64,000 nucleotides of DNA from Limisphaerales bacterium. Its GTDB lineage: Bacteria; Verrucomicrobiota; Verrucomicrobiia; Limisphaerales; SXTU01. Below are positions 1 to 6,914 of this stretch, piece by piece. The notes under the pieces are model-generated. The model ran no database searches. It worked only from the letters and a program-made list of their open reading frames with translations, and was not told where the DNA came from. The stretch is from the NCBI GenBank assembly GCA_009773355.1, contig WRPG01000007.1:97635-161634 (forward strand), read 5' to 3'. Made by a program: the position numbers and the translations under genes. How positions within the stretch are numbered: the first letter of the stretch is position 1; each line of letters starts with the position of its first letter.

Positions 1-495
1 GTCGCTCGTCAGCGCCACGTCCGCCGCGTCCGCCGGCGCGAAGTGGTAGCTGTGGACGTAGTAGAAGCAGTCCTTCGCCCCCGCGTCCCCGAGCAGCGAG
101 CCGGTGCGGCGCGACACGGTGTCGTTCCAGCCGATGTGTGGCACGCGCAGGCCGGGCGCGTTGAAACGCACCACGCGGCCAGGAATCAGGTTCAGCCCGG
201 CGGTCAGTTCGTGCTCCTCGCCCTCGGTCGCAAGCAGTTGCATCCCGAGGCAAATACCGAGTATCAGCCTTCCCTGCCCCACCAGCCGACGCACCGCATC
301 CTCGAAACCGAGCGTCCGAAGCTGGTGCATCCCCTGCGGGAACGCGCCGACGCCGGGCAGCACGATGTGCGTGGCCGGCTCCAGTTCGGCGGGTGTGACG
401 GCGATGCACACATCCGCACCCACCTTCGCGAACGCGTTGTGGAGCGACGCGAGGTTGCCCATGCCGTAACCGATGATGGCGATTTTTGGTTTCAC
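1..495 (-). CDS. hisH: HisH-type glutamine amidotransferase subunit, 3' end outside window
   Basis: Class I glutamine amidotransferase of the HisH type, which makes ammonia from glutamine for a HisF-type cyclase or a partner sugar amidotransferase. The reading frame is GTG-started (VKPKIAIIGYGMGNL) and stays open to the window edge, giving 165 residues. The oxyanion/nucleophile loop GICLGMQLL is present with the expected Cys at about residue 82. The His-Glu part of the triad would lie beyond the edge. It starts 20 bp after the pseF stop and is the last visible gene of the pseudaminic acid operon. Inference: this is more likely the HisH paralogue that works with HisF and a WbpG/PseA-type N-acetyl sugar amidotransferase in nonulosonate amidation than the histidine-pathway copy. 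The missing downstream genes would decide. Confidence 0.85.
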   Translation of the reverse strand, partial: MKPKIAIIGYGMGNLASLHNAFAKVGADVCIAVTPAELEPATHIVLPGVGAFPQGMHQLRTLGFEDAVRRLVGQGRLILGICLGMQLLATEGEEHELTAGLNLIPGRVVRFNAPGLRVPHIGWNDTVSRRTGSLLGDAGAKDCFYYVHSYHFAPADAADVALTSD

Positions 496-515
496 GCTGC
501 TCGTGACGGAGGCCG

Positions 516-1241
516 CTACGCACCGAGCTTCTTTTGCTCGACGTGCGCGTTGAGCGTGGCCAATTCAGGCTTGGCCTTCAACAGTTTCAACACGTCCGCC
601 GTGGTGAAGTCCGCGCCCAGCGCGGCATAGACGGCCTCGACGAACTGCCAGTCCTCCGGCGTGTCGAGCGTCCAGCGGTGCGCGGACAAGTCTTCGGTGC
701 CAAGGAAGGTGTTCACCCGGAACAGCTCGGGGTGCTGGTAGAAATAGGGCGTGACATGCTCGCGTTCGTGCTGCCGCGTCGCCTCGCGATGCGCGCGGGT
801 CAGCGCGGCCAAGGTGAAAATCTCCGCGTCAAGTCCGCGCGGATAGCAGCGCACCTGCACGTTGCTCAGGTAGTCAAGCCCTCGGATTGCGGGGAAAGCT
901 GCGAGCATCTCGTCCAGCAATGCGCCGTCGAAGAGCGGGCAATCCGACGTGACGCGCACGATGACATTCGCGCCGCTGGCTTGGGCCGCGCCGAAGTAGC
1001 GGTCGAGCACATCCTGCTCGCTGCCGCGCCAGCAGCTCACGCCCAGCCGCGCGGCCTCGGCGACAATCGGCTCATCGGCGGGCGATTCGGTCGTGGCGAT
1101 GCAGATGCCGTCGAGCCGCTTCGCCAGCCGCACGCGGCGCACGACGTGGCCGAGCACGGTGTCGCCCGCGAGGTGCTTCAGCACCTTGCCCGGCAGCCGC
1201 GTGGAACCCACGCGGGCCTGGATGATGGCGATGGTTTTCAT
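516..1241 (-). CDS. pseF: Pseudaminic acid cytidylyltransferase (PseF/SpsF type)
   Basis: Nucleotidyltransferase of 241 residues predicted to join CMP to pseudaminic acid, the activation step before transfer to flagellin or surface glycan. The N-terminal motif IIQARVGSTRLPGKVL (about residues 6-21) is the nucleotide-binding loop of the SpsF/NeuA-like CMP-sugar synthetases. VTSDCPLFD further in carries the acidic metal-binding position. The gene follows pseI after a 58-bp gap that is almost wholly filled by a hairpin repeat. Position in a complete pse operon supports PseF over KdsB or NeuA. The sequence also resembles the broader SpsF family, so sugar specificity rests on context. Confidence 0.87.
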   Translation of the reverse strand: MKTIAIIQARVGSTRLPGKVLKHLAGDTVLGHVVRRVRLAKRLDGICIATTESPADEPIVAEAARLGVSCWRGSEQDVLDRYFGAAQASGANVIVRVTSDCPLFDGALLDEMLAAFPAIRGLDYLSNVQVRCYPRGLDAEIFTLAALTRAHREATRQHEREHVTPYFYQHPELFRVNTFLGTEDLSAHRWTLDTPEDWQFVEAVYAALGADFTTADVLKLLKAKPELATLNAHVEQKKLGA

Positions 1242-1244
1242 CTC

Positions 1245-1331
1245 AACTCGTAGGAGACGACGTGAGGAGTCTCACTTTTGGATTCGGAAGCAGGTTCAAT
1301 CAGAGACTCCTCACGTCGTCTCCTACGAGTT
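1245..1331. repeat. Perfect 29-bp inverted repeat, pseI 3' end
   Basis: Arms at 1245-1273 and 1303-1331 are exact reverse complements (CGTAGGAGACGACGTGAGGAG core) around a 29-bp loop. The right arm encodes the last residues of PseI (ELVGDDVRSL) and abuts its stop codon. The left arm ends four bases before the pseF start. Related copies lie at 10786-10879 and 61101-61196. Confidence 0.95.
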
Positions 1332-2370
1332 CCCAACTCAGCGGCGTGCCGCGCTTCGCATCGTGCTTCGCCTTCCGGCCGAGCACCTCGCCCAGATGCC
1401 GCGTGTGCAGGCCGTGGCCGGGGCGGATGCTGCGGACGTTCTGCGCGGTGAACGGCTCGCCGGCCTTCACATCGGCGACGACGAAAAGCGAGCGGCGGAA
1501 CTGCCGGCTCTTTGCCTCGTTTGCGCTGACCTCGTAGTTCACGCGGCCCAGCGCCTTCTCCGTTGTGCGGATGGCGGCGACCATCGCTTTGAACTCGTCC
1601 GGCTCCAGCGAGAAGGTGCTGTCCGGGCCGGGCGTGGCGCGCGAGAGGGTGAAGTGCTTCTCGACGATGCACGCGCCCAGCGCGACCGCCGCGACGGGCA
1701 CGGTGTGGCCCATCGTGTGGTCGCTCAAGCCGACGGGCACGCCGAAACACGCCGCCATGTCCGCGATGGTGCGCAGGTGCATCTCCTCGGGCAGCGCGGG
1801 ATAGGCGCTGGTGCATTTGAGGAGCGCGAGCTGTGTGCAGCCACCGTCGCGCAGCGTCTTCACGGCCTCTGCGATTTCCTCCTGCGTGGCCATGCCGGTC
1901 GAGGCGATGATCGGTTTGCGCGTGGTGGCGATTTTGCGCAGCAGCGGCAGGTCCACCAACTCGAAGGACGCGACCTTGTGGCACGGGACGTTCATCGCTT
2001 CGAGGAAGTCCACGGCGCTCGCATCGAAGGGCGTGGAGAAGAAGTCGAGGCCGAGTTCGGTCGCCACGGCTTGGAGCTTGGGCTGCCAATCCCACGGCAT
2101 GAAGGCTTCCTGATAGAGATCGTGCAGCGTGCGCCCGTCCCAGAGCGTGCCGCCGCCGATGCGGAAAAACTCGTTGTCGCAGGGGATGGTGAGCGTGTCG
2201 GCGGTGTAGGTCTGGACCTTTACGGCGTCGGCACCGGCTGCGGCCATCGCGCGCACAATGCGGACGGCTTGGTCGAAGTCCTGCCCGTGGTTGGCGGACA
2301 GCTCGGCGATGAGGTAGGCCGGGTGGCCGGGGCCGACCTTGCGCGAGCCGATGGTGAGTTCGGGAGTCAT
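1300..2370 (-). CDS. pseI: Pseudaminic acid synthase
   Basis: NeuB-family synthase of 356 residues predicted to condense 6-deoxy-AltdiNAc with phosphoenolpyruvate to give pseudaminic acid. The N-terminal TIM-barrel domain shows AYLIAELSANHGQDFDQA and GADAVKVQTYTADT. The metal-site motif GLSDHTMGH is present. The C-terminal SAF antifreeze-like domain (about residues 290-350) includes VRSIRPGHGLHTRHL. The start overlaps the pseG-pseH stop by 4 bp (ATGA), so translation is probably coupled. The last ten residues are encoded by the arm of an inverted repeat, so the natural C-terminus has been replaced or extended by repeat sequence. Confidence 0.93.
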   Translation of the reverse strand: MTPELTIGSRKVGPGHPAYLIAELSANHGQDFDQAVRIVRAMAAAGADAVKVQTYTADTLTIPCDNEFFRIGGGTLWDGRTLHDLYQEAFMPWDWQPKLQAVATELGLDFFSTPFDASAVDFLEAMNVPCHKVASFELVDLPLLRKIATTRKPIIASTGMATQEEIAEAVKTLRDGGCTQLALLKCTSAYPALPEEMHLRTIADMAACFGVPVGLSDHTMGHTVPVAAVALGACIVEKHFTLSRATPGPDSTFSLEPDEFKAMVAAIRTTEKALGRVNYEVSANEAKSRQFRRSLFVVADVKAGEPFTAQNVRSIRPGHGLHTRHLGEVLGRKAKHDAKRGTPLSWELVGDDVRSL

Positions 2371-4031
2371 GGTTCAGCCGCGCTTCGCTTGAGTTCAAAG
2401 CGCAGCGCGGCGCAGCCTTTTACCTCGGTTTGGCCTGCCGGTTCAAACCCGGCTTTCTCGAAGGCGCGGATGGAGGCGGCGTTGTCCGGCTTGATGAAGG
2501 CGTGGATGGCTTCCACGGCAGACTCGCGGAAAAGCTTCTGGCAGGCCGTCCAGATGAGCAGCGCGCCGAGGTTTTTGCCGCGCCGTGAAGCGTCGAGGCT
2601 CACGGAGATCGTGGCGATGCAGCCTTCGAGGTCGAAGCGGACTTGGCCGAGAGGTGGAGCGCCGGTTTCCAAACCGGCCCGCAGCCATTCGCCAGAACCT
2701 AAAGCCGGTTCGGAGACCGGCGCTCCGGCTTGCTCGGCAATCCACAGGCGCGTGTTTGCGTCGGCGAGCTTGCGGGTGAACCATGCGGTGTGCTGCTCCC
2801 ACAGGATCGGGTCGGACGTGAAGGAGACGGCGCGGACGGCGGGGTCGTTGGCCCATTGCCAGACGCGGCGGCAATCGTCGGTGGTGGCGGGGCGGAGGTG
2901 GAGCGAGTCCTCGTTCATGCGCAGCCAGACGCGGAAGGTGCCGAGGCCGTCCACAAGCGCGCGGGCGCGGCGGGACATCTCGGCGCGGCGCGGGGCGTCG
3001 GCGAGGAGGGAGCGGAGATCGGCGGAGAGCGATGCGATGGTCGTGTGGATGGCCGCGCCGGTCTGGGCGAGGCGCTCGGCGTTGGGGCGCTGGTTCTCGG
3101 CGAGGACGAGCACGAGCATGGGGACGCCGAGGAAGGAGAGTTCCCACGCGGTCGTGCCGCCGGCGCAGATGGCGAGGTCGGCGCGGGACATGAGCTGCGG
3201 GAGATCCGGTGGGTTCTGGTGAAGGGTGATAGCCGATGGCCGATTGCCAATCGCCGATTGCAGTGAGGCGGCGTGCGGGTTGGCGGGGCCGAGGATGATG
3301 TCGGCGGTGAGGTTCGGGATGGTTTGGAGAATCGAGAGGACTTGGGCGGTGACATTGTCAGGGTCGCTGCCACCGAGGGTGACGAGGAGGTGTGGTGTGG
3401 GCGAAGCCCCCTCACCCCGGCCCTCTCCCCCGGTGGGGGCGAGGGAGGGGAGGCGCGCGGTGCTCGTTTGCGCGGCTCCGCGGGTGAACTCGCCGCGCAA
3501 CTGGACGAAGCGGGGGCCGAGGAGGAGGTGCGTGGTTGGGTCGCGGTGCGGGTAGAGGGCGGCGGTCGCGCCGAGATTTTGGTTCAGGATGAAGTCGGCG
3601 GAGTAGCGGGCGGCTTGGGCGGTGTCGTCGAAGACGAGGAGGCGGATGCGGGCGGCTTTCACGGCGCGCTGGAAGGCGGCGTCGAAGTGGTAGCCGTCGA
3701 GGACGAGCCAGGTGGCGCGGAGGGATTGCGCAAGGGCGATGGTCTCGGCGGCGTCGGCGGGCGAGCCGGGCGGGGCGGAGAGTTCGCGGAGGGAGACGCT
3801 GAGGGATTCGGCACGGGCGCGGAGGGCGTCTGTGCCGGCGGTTTGTAACCGCCGCTCCGTGGGGTTGTCGGAGCCGGCGGACGGCGGTTGCAAACCGCCG
3901 GCACGGGGGGCGGTGAGCAGCGTCACGGTGCTGCCGGCCTGCAACCACGGCTCCGCCAGCGCGAGGCAGCGCATCACATGGCCCATGCCGATTTGCGGGC
4001 CGGCGTCAGCGCGGAGGAGGAGGGTGGACAT
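2367..4031 (-). CDS. PseG-PseH fusion: UDP-sugar hydrolase and N-acetyltransferase
   Basis: One 554-residue chain carries two pathway steps that are usually separate proteins. Residues 1 to about 360 are PseG, a GT-B-fold UDP-2,4-diacetamido-trideoxy-altrose hydrolase: it opens with LLRADAGPQIGMGHVMRCLA and has AICAGGTTAWELSFLGVP. Residues about 373-545 are a GNAT domain (LRPATTDDCRRVWQWAND, then DASRRGKNLGALL for acetyl-CoA) matching PseH, the 4-N-acetyltransferase. Because PseH acts before PseG, the fusion may channel the intermediate. Four repeats interrupt the chain in frame at 2656-2726, 3232-3261, 3402-3449 and 3832-3904, mostly in loops. It overlaps pseI by 4 bp. Domain calls are firm; activity despite the insertions is inferred. 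Confidence 0.9.
   Translation of the reverse strand: MSTLLLRADAGPQIGMGHVMRCLALAEPWLQAGSTVTLLTAPRAGGLQPPSAGSDNPTERRLQTAGTDALRARAESLSVSLRELSAPPGSPADAAETIALAQSLRATWLVLDGYHFDAAFQRAVKAARIRLLVFDDTAQAARYSADFILNQNLGATAALYPHRDPTTHLLLGPRFVQLRGEFTRGAAQTSTARLPSLAPTGGEGRGEGASPTPHLLVTLGGSDPDNVTAQVLSILQTIPNLTADIILGPANPHAASLQSAIGNRPSAITLHQNPPDLPQLMSRADLAICAGGTTAWELSFLGVPMLVLVLAENQRPNAERLAQTGAAIHTTIASLSADLRSLLADAPRRAEMSRRARALVDGLGTFRVWLRMNEDSLHLRPATTDDCRRVWQWANDPAVRAVSFTSDPILWEQHTAWFTRKLADANTRLWIAEQAGAPVSEPALGSGEWLRAGLETGAPPLGQVRFDLEGCIATISVSLDASRRGKNLGALLIWTACQKLFRESAVEAIHAFIKPDNAASIRAFEKAGFEPAGQTEVKGCAALRFELKRSAAEP
2656..2726. repeat. In-frame inverted repeat within PseH domain
   Basis: Arms 2656-2678 and 2704-2726 (GGAGCGCCGGTTTCC type) pair at 21 of 23 positions around a 25-bp loop. 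In the protein it encodes a loop containing VSEPALGSGEW and LRAGLETGAPP between two GNAT strands. The same arm family occurs at 10426-10494. Confidence 0.92.
3232..3261. repeat. Degenerate ATTGCCG heptamer array in PseG domain
   Basis: About four degenerate 7-bp units of the GCCGATT/ATTGCCG family. They are read on the minus strand as QSAIGNRPSA inside the PseG domain. The cleaner copies are at 34644, 37898 and 52861. Confidence 0.85.
3402..3449. repeat. C/G-rich repeat inside PseG domain
   Basis: A CCCTCACCCCGGCCCTCTCC / GGTGGGGGCGAGGGAGGGG stretch. On the minus strand it reads LAPTGGEGRGEG, a peptide I know as a recurrent dispersed insertion in many GC-rich genomes. It lies in a loop of PseG. 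Confidence 0.75.
3832..3904. repeat. In-frame inverted repeat within PseG domain
   Basis: Arms 3832-3854 and 3882-3904 (GTGCCGGCGGTTTG type) pair at 22 of 23 positions around a 27-bp loop. It encodes the loop AGGLQPPSAGSDN and TERRLQTAG near residues 45-65 of the fusion protein. Confidence 0.92.
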
Positions 4032-4043
4032 CGGCGACGGCTC

Positions 4044-4193
4044 CTCTTATTAGCACCCGGCTTCAGCCGGGTGTTGCGTAGCGGCGGGGAGCCGAACCGT
4101 TTCAACGGTTTGGCGGGGCGGGACAAAACCGTTGAAACGGTTTTGTTCTCTCACCGTGCCTTTCACCCGGGTGAAGCCGGGTGCTAATGAGAG
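4044..4193. repeat. Nested inverted repeat between pseG-pseH and orphan gene
   Basis: Outer arms (TTAGCACCCGGCTTCAGCCG near 4050 and its complement ending near 4190) enclose a second pair built on AACCGTTTCAACGGTTT and AAACCGTTGAAACGGTTTT. It fills the 172-bp gap inside the pse operon, where a hairpin could act on transcript stability or attenuation. Confidence 0.9.
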
Positions 4194-4203
4194 GGCGATT
4201 CGA

Positions 4204-4584
4204 TCAACGAAAGACCGGTGGTCGGTAGTGTTCCATCGCATAGTCATTGATGGCCTTCATCTCCTCACGAGTGACTTCGTCCCTAAAGTAGCAGCCATCT
4301 TTGTCGCACCGAAGGAACTCGTTCAGCGCGGGCACTGCGGCTACAAACTCAGTTAGTTCCTCGAAGATCTTCGCAGGTTCTTTGAACCAAATGTAGGGAT
4401 GCCTGCTGTTCATCAGCGTTCCGCGGTTCCACCAACTCGCAAGTTGGATGCACATTAGCCGTATCCTTAACCCGTCGAAAGCTCCGACTGCGCCAGCGAA
4501 GGTCGGACCCACTGTCCAGTCTTGAAGATAGGAAATAACGTCCTTCACGACTTGGCGAACGGCCGGACTATCGGAGAGCGACAT
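4204..4584 (-). CDS. Hypothetical orphan protein in the pse operon
   Basis: A 126-residue soluble protein that I do not recognise. The ATG at 4584 lies just after the pseC stop and was preferred over an upstream ATG at 4635 that would overlap pseC by 50 bp. Visible features are aromatic clusters (LASWWNRG, YIWFKEP), a single CDKDGCYF segment with two cysteines, and no signal peptide or membrane helix. Base composition is visibly less GC-rich than the flanking pse genes, which suggests later acquisition. It is not a known pseudaminic acid enzyme; the pathway is complete without it. Confidence 0.65.
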   Translation of the reverse strand: MSLSDSPAVRQVVKDVISYLQDWTVGPTFAGAVGAFDGLRIRLMCIQLASWWNRGTLMNSRHPYIWFKEPAKIFEELTEFVAAVPALNEFLRCDKDGCYFRDEVTREEMKAINDYAMEHYRPPVFR

Positions 4585-4585
4585 G

Positions 4586-5749
4586 TCAGCGAAGGATTCG
4601 TGTGAGCGTCTCCACCACCCGCTCTTGTTCCCCATCCGTCAGCCCCGCGAACATCGGCAGGCTGATGGTCTCGGCGTAGTAGCGTTCCGCTTCGGGGAAG
4701 TCGCCGTCCTTGAAGCCGAGGCGGCGGTAGTAGGGCTGGGTGTGGACGGGGATGTAGTGGATTTGCACGCCGATGCCGGCGGCGCGGAGCTCCTCGACGA
4801 TCTGGCGGCGGGTCTTCTGGAGCCGGTCGAGGCGCAGGCGGATGACGTAGAGGTGCCAGGCGTTGGCGGTGTCCGGGTGCTGCCAGGGCGTGAGGAGCGG
4901 GAGGTCGCGGAGGAGTTCGTCGTAGCGGCGGGCGAGGGCGCGGCGGCGGGCCACGAACGCGTCGAGCTTGTTCATCTGGCTCTCGCCGAGCGCGGCCTGA
5001 AGGTCGGTGAGTCGGTAGTTCCAGCCGAGTTCGGTCTGCTGGTAATACCACGGGCCGTGGCTCTCGCCTTCCATGAGCTTCGGGTCGCGTGTGATGCCGT
5101 GGCTGCGGAAGAGGAGCAGGCGCTCGTGAAGGTCGGTGCGGTTCGTGACGACCATGCCGCCCTCGGCGGTGGTGATAATCTTGACTGGGTGGAAGCTGAA
5201 GATGGCGAGGTCGCTGTGCGCGCAGGAGCCGACGGGCCGCCCGCGATAGCTCGCGCCGATGGCGTGCGCGGCGTCTTCGAGGACGAGGATGCCGTGGCGC
5301 TTCGCGAGTGCGGCGATGGCTTCCATCTCGCAGGACTGGCCGGAGAAGTGGACGGGGACGAGGGCTTTTGGGAGCCGACCGGTCTTTGCGGCGGCGGCAA
5401 GTTTCTCCTCCAGCCGCGTGACGCTCATGTTGTAAGTGCGCGGGTCAATGTCCACGAAGTCCACGTCCGCGCCGAGGTAGCGGGCGCAGTTGGCGGAGGC
5501 GACGAAGGTGTTGGGCGAAGTCCAGAGACTGTCGCTAGGTTGGAGATCGAGCGCGGCGGCGGCGATGTGGAGGGCGGCGGTGCCGTTGGCGACGGCGACG
5601 GCGTATTTCACGCCGCAGTAGGCAGCGACCTTGCGCTCGAAGCGTTCGATGGCCGGGCCTTGCGTGAGCCAGTCGGAGCGGAGGACGGCGACGACGGCGG
5701 CGATGTCGTCCTCGTCAATGAGCTGGCGGCCGTAGGGGATGACCTTCAT
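4586..5749 (-). CDS. pseC: UDP-4-amino-4,6-dideoxy-AltNAc aminotransferase
   Basis: PLP-dependent DegT/DnrJ/EryC1-family aminotransferase of 387 residues, step two of CMP-pseudaminic acid synthesis. It converts the PseB 4-keto product to the 4-amino sugar. The PLP-binding Lys is at about residue 190 in FSFHPVKIITTAEGG, and the cofactor-binding Asp at about 159 in VLEDAAHAIG. SPNTFVASANCARYLGADVD is typical of the PseC subgroup. The start at MKVIPYGRQLIDEDD lies 18 bp after the pseB stop; longer upstream translation runs into pseB and is not credible. Confidence 0.93.
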   Translation of the reverse strand: MKVIPYGRQLIDEDDIAAVVAVLRSDWLTQGPAIERFERKVAAYCGVKYAVAVANGTAALHIAAAALDLQPSDSLWTSPNTFVASANCARYLGADVDFVDIDPRTYNMSVTRLEEKLAAAAKTGRLPKALVPVHFSGQSCEMEAIAALAKRHGILVLEDAAHAIGASYRGRPVGSCAHSDLAIFSFHPVKIITTAEGGMVVTNRTDLHERLLLFRSHGITRDPKLMEGESHGPWYYQQTELGWNYRLTDLQAALGESQMNKLDAFVARRRALARRYDELLRDLPLLTPWQHPDTANAWHLYVIRLRLDRLQKTRRQIVEELRAAGIGVQIHYIPVHTQPYYRRLGFKDGDFPEAERYYAETISLPMFAGLTDGEQERVVETLTRILR

Positions 5750-5766
5750 GGCGCAGGCGGGCGCGG

Positions 5767-6792
5767 CTAGGCGAGGTCGAACGACGCGTCCACATGCTGG
5801 CGGATGAGGGCGCGGATCTGCGGGACGTTGAGCCAGTCGGTGTTGCGGCCGGAGTTGAAGGAGAAGCCCTCGGGCACGGGCGCGCCGGCGTGGTGCTGGC
5901 AATACTCGGCCATGACCTCGGCCTGGTCGCGCAGGTGCGGCATGGGCACGATGACGTATTGGTGCGCGGTGGCGATGGTCTGGAGCGCATCTGTCTCAGT
6001 GACCATTTCCTCGTGGATTTTCTCGCCGGCGCGGATGCCGACGACGGGCTTGGCGCAGTCCGGCCCGATGGCTTCGGCGACATCGGTGATGCGGTAGCTG
6101 GGAATCTTGGGCACGAAAATCTCGCCGCCCAGCGCGGTGGTGGCGGCGTCAATGACCATCTTCACGCCTTCATCGAGCGTGATGTTGAAGCGGGTCATGC
6201 GCGGGTCGGTGATGGGCAGCGTGCCGGTCTTGCGGCGGTCGAGGAAGAACGGGATGACGGAGCCGCGCGAGCCCATGACGTTGCCGTAGCGGACGACGGA
6301 GAAGCGGATGTCGTGGTTGCCGCGGATGTTGTTGGCGGCGATGAAGAGCTTGTCGCTGCACAGCTTGGTCGCGCCGTAGAGGTTGATGGGCGCAGCGGCC
6401 TTGTCGGTGGAGAGGGCCACGACGTGACGCACGCCGGCGGCGAGGCTGGCCTCGACGAGGTTTTCCGCGCCGAGGACGTTGGTCTTGATGCACTCGAAGG
6501 GGTTGTATTCGGCCGTGGGCACCTGCTTGAGCGCGGCGGCGTGGACCACCACGTCAATGCCCTCGAGCGCGCGGGTGAGGCGGTCGCGGTCGCGGACATC
6601 GCCGATGAAGAAGCGCACTTGGGGGTGCCTGGCGAAGGGAAAGTGCTGCGCCATCTCGAACTGTTTAAGCTCGTCGCGCGAGAAGATGACGAGCTTGCGG
6701 GGGGCGTGATGCTTCAGGAGGGTTTCCGTCAACCGCTTGCCAAAGGAGCCGGTGCCCCCCGTGATGAGCACCGAAGAGTTTTGCCAATTCAC
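5767..6792 (-). CDS. pseB: UDP-N-acetylglucosamine 4,6-dehydratase (inverting)
   Basis: First enzyme of pseudaminic acid synthesis, an SDR-superfamily UDP-GlcNAc 5-inverting 4,6-dehydratase of 341 residues. The NAD(P)-binding glycine motif ITGGTGSFG is at residues 10-18. The catalytic block LSTDKAAAPINLYGATK is at about 127-143, with Asp130, Lys131, Tyr139 and Lys143 matching FlaA1/PseB. It begins with GTG and heads the minus-strand operon. A 122-bp divergent gap separates it from the plus-strand TPR gene, so its promoter must lie there, although I see no convincing consensus. Confidence 0.94.
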   Translation of the reverse strand: MNWQNSSVLITGGTGSFGKRLTETLLKHHAPRKLVIFSRDELKQFEMAQHFPFARHPQVRFFIGDVRDRDRLTRALEGIDVVVHAAALKQVPTAEYNPFECIKTNVLGAENLVEASLAAGVRHVVALSTDKAAAPINLYGATKLCSDKLFIAANNIRGNHDIRFSVVRYGNVMGSRGSVIPFFLDRRKTGTLPITDPRMTRFNITLDEGVKMVIDAATTALGGEIFVPKIPSYRITDVAEAIGPDCAKPVVGIRAGEKIHEEMVTETDALQTIATAHQYVIVPMPHLRDQAEVMAEYCQHHAGAPVPEGFSFNSGRNTDWLNVPQIRALIRQHVDASFDLA

Positions 6793-6914
6793 GCGGCGAG
6801 GCTAGCAACAAGGCGCGCCGGTATGCCATAAGAAGTTCCACTGCGGGATGCAGGTGAAACCCCGGCTTAAATCGGATTGCCAAAAACCGCGTCCTGTTCC
6901 TAAGCTTCCCGACC

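Noticed and set aside
516..1241. PseF as KdsB (CMP-KDO synthetase)
   Set aside because: No KDO genes are nearby and the gene lies in a complete pse operon. The N-terminal motif suits the SpsF/PseF group.
1093..3222. A 709-codon open frame on the plus strand opposite pseI and pseG-pseH
   Set aside because: It is antisense to three recognised genes, has low-complexity Arg/Ala/Gly composition and no domain. High-GC DNA produces such shadows.
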